From Heliocidaris erythrogramma (lineage: Eukaryota > Echinodermata > Echinoidea > Camarodonta > Echinometridae), in contig CM046858.1 in NCBI GenBank assembly GCA_025617745.1, positions 41,833,850 through 41,897,849 on the forward strand: a stretch of 64,000 nt of DNA, written 5' to 3'. The notes beneath the pieces are model-generated. The model was given only the letters and a program-made list of their open reading frames with translations, did no database searches and was not told the origin of the DNA. The position numbers and the translations under genes were made by a program. Shown piece after piece: positions 33,338 to 43,639 of this stretch (the first letter of the stretch is position 1; every line of letters starts with the position of its first letter).

Positions 33338-34735
33338 AAGAGACAGATACGTGCCTCACTCGCAGTCGCATTGCAGCGGCAGCTACATGGGGAGGCCAGT
33401 GGGATAGCGGAGTCGTCGGTTACACTACAGGCAACGAGACAGCCACCACCCAGTCCAGCGGGACCGTCTTCGCGACAGGCCAGCAACCGCTTCGCCCACA
33501 AATGACAGGTAATGTCCCTATCCGAATTGAAACATCCCTATCCGAATTGAAACATCAGAATCCCCATTAAACGTAAGGGTCAACCACAGCAGGCACCAGA
33601 CAGGAATAGATTCTGGTATAGATCTAATAGCAGGAACAAATAGACCTAGCTCCACATTTGTGACCTCTTTTCCATCCATAGTGCCAAGTGCTAGCCTGCT
33701 CCAAGAAAATTGTGAGAGAGAAACACAAGAAGCATTGAATAATGGTGCAACTCACACCAATATTTGGCACATCACAAATTATTCACAAGGCTCTGGGCCA
33801 CGGGGGCAAGGAGTTCAGACACCGAACCCACCCAATCACACTGCGACATCCCCCCCACCCGGTGGGGGACAGGTTGGGCATGTCTACACCCCAAAATATA
33901 AGGGACAAAATTTGGAAGGGGGAGTACATTGATCTCAACACACTCATTGACAGTCAAGATATAGTAAATCATGCCATGCAGGACTATACAGAGGAACAGA
34001 GAGCTAACCTCGCATACTAGAAGGGAGGTGGATCTTGAAACCCTCCCCCACCCCATCCAAAAACAAGATATTCTCTATTGACACCTGGACTAAATGCATT
34101 TCTGGTGTACATGAGCATATATCTTGAAGCTAATCCCACATGCATGCATGCATTACTCTTGCCCCGAAGTGGCAGCGTCCTGAGTGAAACCAGTACGATT
34201 CGGTGGGTCTCACAATTTACCAATGTTCAAATGACCATTGAAAATATGGCCATATAAGTTATTTTTTAATTAAAGTATCATATATACGATGCCACTTACC
34301 TAAACAGACCTTCCGCAAATCAGCTTTTCCTAAAAAATGTGTAGAATCGATGAATGTCACTTTTACCCTCAATTTTCGAAATCAGTCCCATTCGCCACGT
34401 TGTTGAAGCAGAAACGAAAATAGGCACTTGCGCAAGCGCCTATGAATATTTATTACAGTGATGCCATAGTTTTCGTCACAGGAATAATGAATATTCATAT
34501 ATCCACCGTGATCCGCCGATCTCTCGAGCCCACTTGTCTAATGAACACTACGTGTTCGGGCTGCCGCAGTAAGCATTACTCAAATACTGCCACCTCATTC
34601 GAACGGCCGCTTCCCGTTACCAGGGTTATGGCTGGAGGGATTATGATATTGAATTCCGACACCGCCTCCATAGGAGGGGTGGATCATGGGCAACATTATT
34701 AGACGGCGAGCTGTGGCTCCTCCTCGTTATCAGTG
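33338..34735 (+). pseudogene. Gag-like N-terminal region of the tyrosine-recombinase element (fossil)
   Basis: Two pieces can be recognised: a KIWKGEYIDLNTLI segment near 33915-33955 and a YGWRDYDIEFR segment near 34625-34660. Both occur in the ORF1-like part of Ngaro-type proteins. The element X2 (34159-34572) separates them. The region is broken in several places. Confidence 0.6.
34159..34572. mobile_element. Hairpin-ended element X2 with 9-bp target duplication
   Basis: Flanked by GCATTACTC at 34150-34158 and 34573-34581. It is 414 bp and collinear with X1, but has lost half of each terminal palindrome and a roughly 300-bp segment corresponding to 32990-33295. It does not carry the MITE pair, so it shows the empty state of that site (GATGCCACTTACCTAAACAG). 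Confidence 0.85.
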
Positions 34736-34984
34736 GGGGACCACCCAGGGCGCAATGAGGCGTTGATACATGTAGGTTACCTTATCAAAGAACTCAGTGG
34801 GGGAGTGGGGGAGGGAAGAGACACCAGTCTGCACCCCCAGCAAAATAGAGCGGGAAGACATTTCGATAAGTGGCAAATCTACCTCCACTATTCCATTACA
34901 TGTTGCAGCCCTGTCATACATACACAACATACATGGGTGGACAGACCCCACAGGACACTTTATTATCAGGAAGTTACAGGAAGG

Positions 34985-35760
34985 TACATGTAGCAAAAGA
35001 GACAAGAAAAAAAATAGATGGCAGGAGACCAATTACATGGTCCATGCTAAAAAGGGCTATTCCCACATTATACAACTGGTGTGCTTTTCCCATTACGAAA
35101 CACTGATGTTCAGGGCTGCCTTCTTATTGGCCTTTTTCGGGTTTCTCAGAGTGGGAGAATTCACAATTCGTAGTAAACATGAGGAGTCAGAAAAAGTGCT
35201 AACAAAAGACGACATTCTACTATGTCAGGGTCCAAGGCATTTTATGGTAGTGCTTATCCGATATTCCAAAACAGACCAGTATGGAAAGTCTACCACACTA
35301 ATGGGGTGTTGCAGGGGAGTTGCGATTGATTGCGGGTTGCAACTGATTGGTGCTGACCAGTCGGAGTCATTGATGTAAGCGCATCTTCTTGAATGGGGGG
35401 ATCCTGGGCCATTCGGAATGGTGGTTCTAGTTTGCTTTGCAATTTGCAATTGGTTGCAGCCTTCTTGCAACACCCCATAAGAATACAAGGTAATGAAATT
35501 GAGAACTTATGCCAAGGTAAGGCCCTCCGTTAAAGGGCCCTTATTCTGTCACATAGACAGCTCCCCCCTAACCAGGTACCAATTCAGTGCAGTTTTGCAG
35601 AAAGCATTGACATATGCAGGCACAACTCCTAGCCAATATGGCACACATTCATTCCGCATAGGGGCGGCAACCACAGCAGCCATGGAAGGGATTCCTGGAG
35701 AGGAAATAATGGTCATGGGCAGGTGGCGCAGCGAAGTCTACAAAAGGTGCATAAGATAGG
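34985..35760 (+). pseudogene. Tyrosine recombinase domain (fossil)
   Basis: The FGFLRVGEFT motif near 35150 carries the first catalytic arginine region. A THSFRIGAATTAA motif near 35645 is the H-x-x-R box, followed by a GRW...Y stretch near 35725-35750. A 176-bp MITE (35302-35477) lies between the two boxes. The enzyme would cut and rejoin DNA through a tyrosine nucleophile to integrate the element. It is broken. Confidence 0.75.
35302..35477. mobile_element. 176-bp Harbinger-type MITE, TAA target, copy 1
   Basis: The ends TGGGGTGTTGCA...TTGCAACACCCCA are flanked by TAA at 35299-35301 and 35478-35480. It has the same length and about 85% visible identity to the copy at 38014-38189. It is inserted in the recombinase domain. 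Confidence 0.88.
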
Positions 35761-35918
35761 CATGCAGGGCATACTAAGATATACATCATGAGGCTAACAT
35801 GAAAGGAGAATTTGCAAAAATAAGGATTATACAAATTACAAAGAAAGAATATATATGGTAAAATATGCATATTGACCGAAATGATGAATAAATAAACATA
35901 ACAGCAAGAGTAATAATT

Positions 35919-35949
<31 letters not shown>

Positions 35950-36324
35950 AGTGATAAATAACAGTAAATGATATAAATTTAAAAATGGTGATCGATGAAC
36001 AGTAAATAAATGAACAATGCAATTAAATCACATCCAAGTGCCACAGAACAGGGGCTAAGCCATACCACATGGGGAAATTATGCATGGTCGCTTAGTACCC
36101 CAACAACCAAGGTACTGCAAGAGGCCATACCAGCCCCCATGCACAGCCCTAGTACTCGCCAGACAGCTACATTTTATAGGGCACAGACCATCCAATTCAC
36201 TGCCTGCATTGACTTGTTGAAGAAAATAACACCCCACTGTAATTGCATTCGAGCGTGATACTCATTGGGTTGTAGCAAGAGTCAAGAGATACTGCCGGAA
36301 TTTTTTGTTGTTGTCATTTCAGGG
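35761..36324 (+). other. Linker region of the tyrosine-recombinase element
   Basis: AT-rich stretch with an A run at about 35924-35946, then an open segment (36010-36258) of unknown function before the hydrolase domain. Confidence 0.4.
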
Positions 36325-36890
36325 CAACCCCGGATATGGATAGTAGGGGATAGCATAGTACGCCGAGCCAAGGAGAGAGCCGCAGTAACAAACCGTCTCC
36401 AGCTGGGCACACCATACAGCATCCAGTGGCACGGACAGGGTGGTGCAAGACTGGCTGACATGGAGAGGCTGGTAGACAACAGGCTAAGGTTTACAGCTCC
36501 CCATCATTGGTCATACTCCACCTAGGCTCCAACAACATCAGCCAAACCGACGCTTGTGGATGTAGGATAGGCATCAAAACAGCCCTTAGCCTACTCAGGA
36601 CCAGGATGCCAGAAGCTCGACTCCTTTGGTCAATGATACTTCCCCGCATATTCTACTATGGAAAGCGATCATCTGGCTCTACATCCCAAGAGGCCCTGGA
36701 AGGTGTACGATTATCCCTGAACAAGTATGCGAGGCGACACAACGAAACATGTGGGCAATGCTTCGGTAATACAACACGACATAGACAGGGCCAATCACAA
36801 TCTCTTTGTTAGAGAAGGTATTCACCTGTCAGACCAGGGGTTGGATATCCTGATCGGGAACTTCGAAGACGCTGTGAAGGAAGCTATATA
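36325..36890 (+). pseudogene. SGNH hydrolase domain of the tyrosine-recombinase element (fossil)
   Basis: IWIVGDSIVRRA near 36340 is the GDS nucleophile block. WHGQGGARL near 36430 and HLGSNN near 36515 fit the second and third SGNH blocks. SGNH/GDSL esterase domains downstream of a tyrosine recombinase are known from Ngaro-type elements. Their role is unclear. The domain is broken. Confidence 0.65.
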
Positions 36891-37638
36891 GTGGCCTAAC
36901 ACAAAGGAAAATTGATGTGTGCAGGTCTTTGCTCTGATCTAATGCCCTCACGAAGAACAGAGGCTATCAAGGCACAGTAGCATTATTATAAGTGAAGTGG
37001 CAGCCCAGTAACTTCACATTGTGAACCCTGATCTATCCCCAGACCGGGTTGCTGCATACGCATAATCTTAAGCCTGATTAGAGGTTAATCTTATAATGGG
37101 ACAAAATACATTTGAGGTCGTATAATTCCCAACACAAGAGGTTGGATCATGCCCACGGATCAGACAAACCAGTCAAAGTTGTTAAATACAAAGCATCAAA
37201 TAGAATTTCAAAATAGGCCTCATTCTTTTAAATGAATAGACGAAACATAACCATGGTGAATGTAGAGACATAACCATACGTGCACAAGCACTATTGCTGT
37301 GCAGTCCCCTGCCCAGGACATTGCCACTGTGGTGGTGGAGAGGTAATCTCGGTCGCACTGCGCATAATACCCAAGTGGGCCATAAGGGAATTTTCTCCAG
37401 CATATCCCTGATAAATATGGGACCGTTGCCATTGCACCTTGTTGGTTTTTCGCCCTTATCAACTCCCGTACTTCAGTGGCAATTGTCCGCCAATTGCCCC
37501 GGTAGAAGCTGGGGGCAATTAAGTCAAATAGATGGCACATATCAGAGAGAAATGGCTACTACCACCCAAACTGAAAAGAACAAAAAAAATTGGGTGGAAG
37601 ATGTCTGGGGGCCTTAGCATCAGAAAAAGGATGTGAAT
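36891..37638 (+). other. Non-coding part of the tyrosine-recombinase element before B1
   Basis: No coding pattern. Minus-strand frames at 37182-37540 show no domain. Confidence 0.45.
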
Positions 37639-38637
37639 TGCCACTCTAGGTACCATCCTGTTGGCAGGTAAACTGCTTGCTGGGTCGAGTTACCATCGCC
37701 CAGCAATCACGTTACAGCACATCCCAAACACTTGAGGCAAAACATTTCCACCAGTCATTCCGTCACTCAGTCAAAATGCTCTAAATTGTTTACTCTGTAC
37801 TTTTACGGTAATATGTAATGATAACCGCATATTTTCCTCTAGCTAGTCAAATTGTCTCGTTATTTACTTACGTGCTTAGCTATTCAAGAGTAGGGTTAGT
37901 AGGTATGATTACCACACTCCCCACTATCATGAGAATAGAAATGCTCCCCGATTTTTAAACATACTGGAAGTTAGTCAAGTTACTAAGTTGTGAAGAAGTT
38001 ATTAACACACTAATGGGGTGTTGCAAGAAAGTTGCGATTGATTGCAATTTGCAGCTGATCGGTACTGACCAATCAAAATCATTGTTACAAGCGCATCTTC
38101 TTGAATGGGCAGACCCTGAACCATTCAGAATGCTTGTTCTAATTTGCTTTACAATTTGCAATCAGTCGCAACTTTCTTGCAACACCCCATAAGTTATTAT
38201 ATGACTGGCCGTGTTATCATGTGCTTGACACAATACAAAGTCTCAAGTTTTTAAGCATATTGTCCTGGTTGAATACTGCCTTGTGTTAAAAGCAGATTGG
38301 TCAGTGTTAAACATATCATTCAGTGTGCTTTACTATTGCTTATATTCAAATGGCACTAAGTTTTTATCGCTGCCTTCAAGCAAAATTGTGTTAGAACAGA
38401 TTGTGCAGTGTTAAACATATTGTTTGTTATACTATGGCTTGTATTCAAATGGCACTAAGTTTTTATCGCTTCCTTCAAGCAAAATTGTGTTAAAAGCAGA
38501 TTGTTCAGTGTTAAACATATTGTTTGTTATACTAAGGATTGTATTCAAATGGCATTAAGCTTTTATTGCTGCCTTCGAGCAGAATTAAACAGCAAGCAAT
38601 GGTAATTATGAGTCCACAGTGCTTTCTTTCCAAAATA
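37639..38637 (+). repeat. Repeat B1 of the tyrosine-recombinase element
   Basis: Matches B2 (40090-40811) in direct orientation from TGCCACTCTAGGTACC to TTTCTTTCCAAAAT. It is longer because it holds the MITE at 38014-38189 and an extra tandem copy of a roughly 110-bp internal unit (AATGGCACTAAGTTTTTATC...). Confidence 0.88.
38014..38189. mobile_element. 176-bp Harbinger-type MITE, TAA target, copy 2
   Basis: Flanked by TAA at 38011-38013 and 38190-38192. B2 has the uninterrupted site (AACACACTAAGTTATTATAT at about 40454-40473), which proves insertion and the 3-bp duplication. The 16-bp outer ends are perfect inverted repeats. Confidence 0.92.
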
Positions 38638-38862
38638 ACATGATCACAATAAGCTGATCATGAATATTTTGGGAGAAGCTCGGCTGGACGCAGTTAGAAA
38701 GTGGAAAGTCACTATACCATCAATATGCAAATAACAAACAAAGTCATTAAAAGGTCAACGGTGAGCTCATACAAAAGGTTACCATAGCAACTGGCGAAAG
38801 CCCGCTCGCGGACGACCCGCCATTGCTTGACCTGTTTCTGCCCGAAGGCAACAAATTTTAGT
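38634..38862 (+). repeat. Repeat A2 of the tyrosine-recombinase element
   Basis: Direct copy of 30763-30993, abutting the end of B1. Confidence 0.9.
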
Positions 38863-38952
38863 CCCTCCCACCCAGCCCAAATTATAAGTTATGCAGTGAA
38901 GGCCATGAGCAAGTGATAGGTACGTCCTATAAATCCGCGGTGGGATGTCATG

Positions 38953-38999
<47 letters not shown>

Positions 39000-39327
39000 T
39001 TGACTAACGGGTACATTAAGTCGACACCTAACAATGCAGTTTATTCCGTCATAATAGCGACCCCTACATTAGGTAGACAGTTGGTACATTAGGTCGACAG
39101 TTGAACAAAGAAAAAGAACAAAAACTGTCCTCCTAATGTACCCATTAGTCGTTTACATATATATATATATGTATATTTGACTAACGGGTACATTAAGTCG
39201 ACACCTAACAATGCAGTTTATTCCGTCATAATAGCGACCCCTACATTAGGTAGACAGTTGGTACATTAGGTCGACAGTTGAACAAAGAAAAAGAACAAAA
39301 ACTGTCCTCCTAATGTACCCATTAGTC

Positions 39328-39377
<50 letters not shown>
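38953..39377. mobile_element. Two identical 149-bp MITEs in a (TA)n tract
   Basis: 39002-39150 and 39179-39327 appear identical base for base. Each has inverted ends (GACTAACGGGTACATTA / TAATGTACCCATTAGTC). (TA)n tracts surround and separate them, so the pair most likely arose by tandem duplication of a TA-targeting MITE plus flank (period 177 bp). Confidence 0.8.
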
Positions 39378-39380
<3 letters not shown>

Positions 39381-39589
39381 TAGACATGCAGCTACATTGT
39401 CAATGTTAGTAAATACGATGGGCGGGGTATTGCTACCCCACCCTTTATACTTTGTGTTTAATGATAAGCAGACGCAAATAGCATGCTGTTTGCAACACCC
39501 AAATAATGTTCTGTTGTTGGATATGTCAACTGTTTTTGCCTGACATTGCTCTAAGTTGCAGGCTTTAGGGGACGGGCTAGATTCATTCC

Positions 39590-40085
39590 AAGTTGCATGA
39601 TAGCGGGAGGTTGGGCAGGATGGGGCAGCTCGCTCGTCATTATGATGAGCCATGTTCAGCTGATGTACCTAGATCGCTCCAAATCGCACAATGGCGGGAG
39701 GTTGGGCAGGATGGGGCAGCTCGCTCATCATTATGATGAGCCTTGTTTAGCTGATGTATCTAGATCGCTTCAAATCGCACAATGGCGGGAGGTTGGGCAG
39801 GATGGGGCAGCTCGCTCATCATCATGATGAGCCATGTTCAGCTAATGTATCTAGATCTCACCAAATGGCATAATGGCGGGAGGTTGGGCAGGATGGGGCA
39901 GCTCGCTCATCATTATGATGAGCCATGTTCAGCTAATGTATCTAGATCGCTCCAAATCGCACAATGGCGGGAGGTTGGGCAGGATGGAGCAGCTCGCTCA
40001 TCATTATGATGAGCCATGTTCAGCTAATGTATCTAGATCGCTTCAAATTGCATAATGGCGGGAGGTTGGGTAGGATGGGGCAGCT
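39590..40085 (+). repeat. Minisatellite, exact 91-bp period, about 5.5-6 units
   Basis: The GGCGGGAGGTTGGGCAGGAT start recurs near 39604, 39695, 39786, 39877, 39968 and 40059, always 91 bp apart. Each unit has a CTCATCATTATGATGAG palindrome. All three plus-strand frames stay largely open across it, which explains the overlapping frames there. I see no sign that they are translated. The array lies between repeats A2 and B2. Confidence 0.9.
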
Positions 40086-40089
40086 GACC

Positions 40090-40811
40090 TGCCACTCTAG
40101 GTACCATCCTGTTGGCAGGTAAACTGCTTGCTGGGTCGAGTTACCATCGCCCAGCAATCACGTTACAGCACATCCCAAACACTTGAGGCAAAACATTTCC
40201 GCCAGTCATTCAGTCACTCTGTCAAAATGCTCTAAATTGTTTACTCTGTACTTTTACGGTAATATGTAATGATAACCGCATATTTTCCTCTAGCTAGTCA
40301 AATTGTCTCGTTATTTACTTACGTGCTTAGCTATTCAAGAGTAGGGGTAGTAGGTATGATTACCACACTCCCCACTATCATGAGGATAGAAATGCTCCCA
40401 GATTTTTAAACATACTGGAAGTTAGTCAAGTTACTAAGTTGTGAAGAAGTTATTAACACACTAAGTTATTATATGACTGGCCGTGTTATCATGTGCTTGA
40501 CACAATACAAAGTGTCAAGTTTTTAAGTATATTGTTCTGGGTTGAATACTGCCTTGTGTTAAAAGCAGATTGGTCAGTGTTAAACATATCATTCAGTGTG
40601 CTTTACTATTGCTTATATTCAAATGGCACTAAGTTTTTATCGCTGCCTTCAAGCAAAATTGTGTTAAAAGCAGATTGTTCAGTGTTAAACATATTGTTTG
40701 TTATACTATGGATTGTATTCAAATGGCATTAAGCTTTTATTGCTGCCTTCGAGCAGAATTAAACAGCAAGCAATGGTAATTATGAGTCCACAGTGCTTTC
40801 TTTCCAAAATA
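40090..40811 (+). repeat. Repeat B2 of the tyrosine-recombinase element
   Basis: Direct copy of B1 without the 176-bp MITE. It marks the probable right end of the element. Confidence 0.88.
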
Positions 40812-41413
40812 TTTGTTATTTTCAATCAGCCACTAATCCGATTCCCTCATTTCTATCGCCGTTTTTAGGGAACCAAATGCTAGAAGGATGAACTTCCTTT
40901 TCAATTTTGGAAACCGTACCGGTAGACAGTCTCTCTTCTCCTTCTCATTTTGCAGCTAATATCACATTTTTCTAGAGCACAACATGTGTTTCTAATTTGC
41001 GTATCATTCGTAAAATTTATTCAGGCATTCAGCCTGGATTAAGATAGGCATGCAGCTTGCGAAATTTTGTTTTGTCCGGACTTGCGCCACAAACGAGAGA
41101 GGGCGGTAATTGAGCGCAAGAGGCCCCGTATGTGAGTACGACCATGGACTTACTATAAAATGTCCATCTCTAGTAGGTCCATGGTACGGCGTACAGTGCA
41201 TACATGCATGCGGTAGCGCTGTATGCTATGATGTGCATGCAGTCCTAGTGCAGTGATGTGCATATAGTGCAGTGCAATGCAGTGCGTGATCGTGTGAAGA
41301 TGGACTTGAACGTGAAGTTCTGCTCCAAAAATGACTGGATAGATCTGGTGTCATTTCTGAGAAAACACTATTGTGTGTAATTTAGTGAGCCATTACATTT
41401 TTACAAATATTAA
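40812..41413. other. Non-coding stretch
   Basis: Contains short GCATGCA/CAGTGCA-type direct repeats near 41200-41290. No coding or RNA feature can be supported. Confidence 0.45.
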
Positions 41414-41868
41414 AGGAGAATGAAACCCTGGGGAAATATCCATTTTAATGAAAAGATAGTAAAGAGAGAAGCAATTTAAAAAAAGTTCCATCAAAATCGG
41501 TTAAGAAATGAAAAAGTTGTGAAAGTTTGAAAAGTCTCGATTTACTTTCTATGGCGATCCTCAAATTGGCTATTTGCTTCAATGTGGCAGGTTTTTGTGG
41601 ACAACTCTCCATATGTTTTGTACACAAAATTTCATATTTTCTCCATTATCTCTAAAGATGCTACTTGTCTCTTTGTGACCTCAACATATGTTGTGTAAAA
41701 TACATTTTACCAAGATATACATAGAGCTAAAAAAGAGACAAGCTGTACCTTGAGAGATAATGGAGAAAATCTGAAATTTTGTGTACAAAACATATTAAAT
41801 TTTTAAATTGCTTCTTTCTTTACTATCTTTTCATTAAAATGGATATTTCCCCAGGGTTTCATTCTCCT
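41414..41868. mobile_element. MITE, 455 bp, TTAA target site, about 70-bp terminal repeats
   Basis: AGGAGAATGAAACCCTGGGG starts the left arm, and the right arm is its inverse for about 70 bp. TTAA flanks at 41410-41413 and 41869-41872. A second, inner pair of inverted segments (CATATTTTCTCCATTATCTC) shows a nested or complex foldback. This is a Kolobok or piggyBac type by target site. It is non-coding. Confidence 0.85.
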
Positions 41869-42147
41869 TTAACTTTAAAGGCGGTCAGTCGCCGGTTTCA
41901 GTGGGGAAAAATCTGTGTTTGCTGATGCTGCAAAATAGTTCTTGCGCATACGAAAATCTAGGTCTAGTCGAAAGTATATTGAGGATCAGCGAAATTTACT
42001 TCTCCTCGGCAAAAATCCGCATAGATCGCTGTGATATGTGTAAGTTGTACTGAATAGTGAACGAATACATGTTTTGCGCTATGTGTATCCTGCAATCTGC
42101 TGTCTGACGCCGTACCATTATAGAACAAAGCAATTTCATCTTTATTA

Positions 42148-42394
42148 TGGATGACACTTTCAGTATTTCGGAGTTAGCGACAGATATCTCAATTCTAAAA
42201 ATGGAGGGAGATTTGGAGCCGACTGCCTGTAAATGTTCAGGAAGCTAGCTGCTGCAGTGCTGATACAAAACGGGCAGACGGATGTGCCCTTGCAAGAGTG
42301 ACGGCCATCCCTGTGTACACTGGTTCCTGCGGGGAAATGTCGCCCGTGCACCAACCGGGAACCCGATGGCGATGACGATGAATCAACTTCAAAT
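42148..42394 (+). pseudogene. Exon with CXC-like Cys motif, upstream of the P2X7-like exon
   Basis: An ATG-led segment (MDDTFSISELATD...) runs into Cys pairs (CKCSG, PCKSDGHPC, GKCRPCTNRE) spread over different frames, then DDDESTSN ending at a donor site (AAT|GTGAGT at 42394/42395). Tesmin-like CXC proteins have this CxC...C spacing. The last frame joins the next exon at 43134 in phase 0. Stops and frame changes inside the exon suggest a decayed copy or poor assembly. Confidence 0.4.
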
Positions 42395-43133
42395 GTGAGT
42401 AGATCATTATCGCAGCCTATTTATCCGAACCAAGGTCTGTGCAACAAATTCGATCATTTTTCTTGCGATTTGTCATTGTGTATAATAACTAAATTAAGAC
42501 TCAAGAGAAATAGAATTAAATTATAGTGTGAATGTGAGATGTCACAGCCAGGGCCCAGGTCTGAGATAGTGTGTTTGTAAGAATCTTCATTCAAATTGAA
42601 ACTGAAAGAAGAAGGAAGAATGAGGAGGAGAAGAAGAAGAAGGAATCTATTTATAAATGAAGGTATGCCAAGATGTAATTAGAATCAACACCAGACATGT
42701 CAATTGGTGATTGGCGAACTGGCTTAACCTGTGTGAGCTGTGACGAAGTACCTCCCCCCCCCCCCCCCCCCCCCCCTGTAAAAAAAACCCAACATAAATT
42801 GATTTGAAGGGGGAGTCTAGTACAGGGTTTTGCAAGTCAGAGTCACAGTATGTTTGAATGTATACACTGTACATGTATGTATGTATATCTAATTGTGACT
42901 CCAAAGATTCAAATACACCTAGTCGCTAGTGGTTCCAGTTCACAAACAATATATCAATACAATGGGACCTATTAATTAATCCCTACAAATTTAATGATTT
43001 TATGATTTTTTTCACCAAAACAGTATTTCAATACTTGAATTTTGAACGAGGTGGAATGTGCACTTTATATTATTTGCATTAATTTTTCCCTACTTTATTC
43101 ACTGTTGTTTTTCTTTTTTCTTACTCAATGTAG
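42395..43133. other. Putative intron with C run
   Basis: Lies between the donor at 42395 and the acceptor CTCAATGTAG at 43133. It has a purine-rich tract (about 42600-42650) and a C run (42754-42776). Confidence 0.4.
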
Positions 43134-43595
43134 AAATTTGTGATGGATCGAGAGAGAGCTGATCTAGAACGCGTCACCATCCAGTTCCTCTGCAAATTCA
43201 CGGATGTTTACTTGGATGCCGTAGCAGCTGTAGAGCCTACCCAACCTGCTGAAGAAAGGCCTGGACCGAGCAGCCGGCCTGCATCATGGTGTAGATGTGG
43301 TGGAAGATGTGTGCCCATGCCAAAGGAGGTAGAGAATGTGTGTGTGTGTTGCCATGTCCGCACCTGCGTCATGACTGCTCAATACTTCACTGATGCATTT
43401 CTAAATGGCAATGTCTTGGCTGCATACATGTCAGCAAGCAACAATGTATTTCCAAGGGACATTCCGAGGTTGAATGAATCGTACCGGCATTATGCCTACA
43501 AACAATTCACGTATATCACTAGGCCTAATATTCACCGTGGGTACTTGGAGCAGGAAACAGAAGAGTTGTTCCATCATGTGCTACACTGCGGATAA
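43134..43595 (+). CDS. P2X7-receptor C-tail-like Cys-rich domain exon
   Basis: After a pyrimidine-rich acceptor (TTACTCAATGTAG) the frame reads KFVMDRERADLERV. A WCRCGGRC pair then leads to VPMPKEVENVCVCC and on to a C...F...L...YRHYAYKQFTY stretch. This is the Cys/His layout of the intracellular (ballast-like) domain of P2X7 and of the many stand-alone P2X7-like proteins of invertebrates and fish. The family's usual end, LGAGNRRVVPSC followed by a short basic tail, is present just downstream but in another frame (about 43540-43635). The annotated C terminus (after TYITRP) is therefore probably the result of a small frameshift. It may bind Zn. Its partner and role are unknown. Confidence 0.55.
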   Translation, partial: KFVMDRERADLERVTIQFLCKFTDVYLDAVAAVEPTQPAEERPGPSSRPASWCRCGGRCVPMPKEVENVCVCCHVRTCVMTAQYFTDAFLNGNVLAAYMSASNNVFPRDIPRLNESYRHYAYKQFTYITRPNIHRGYLEQETEELFHHVLHCG

Positions 43596-43639
43596 GGTAT
43601 GCCTATGTATCCCCAACGAGGGCTTACAAGGGCTTCGTC

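Larger units (their letters stand above)
30763..40811 (+). mobile_element. Tyrosine-recombinase element with split direct repeats and SGNH hydrolase (Ngaro-like), broken
   Basis: Repeat A (30763-30993) recurs as A2 (38634-38862). Repeat B1 (37639-38637) recurs as B2 (40090-40811). B1 runs straight into A2, giving A1...B1-A2...B2, the split-repeat layout of Ngaro/PAT-type tyrosine-recombinase elements. Between A1 and B1 on the plus strand lie pieces of a Gag-like N-terminal region (from about 31050, at 33340-34140 and at 34582-34735), a tyrosine recombinase domain (about 34985-35760) and an SGNH hydrolase domain (36325-36890). I see no reverse transcriptase or RNase H. The element is broken, by at least four foreign insertions plus several small lesions. 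The A and B copies remain very similar, so it is not ancient. Confidence 0.75.

Noticed and set aside
33328-34020. Short frames at 33.3-34.0 kb as independent host genes
   Set aside because: They are parts of the broken tyrosine-recombinase element, judged by motifs and by its flanking repeats.
39597-40055. Overlapping repeated peptides (MAGGWAGWGSS...)
   Set aside because: Pure translations of the 91-bp minisatellite in shifting frames. No start context, domain or splice sites.
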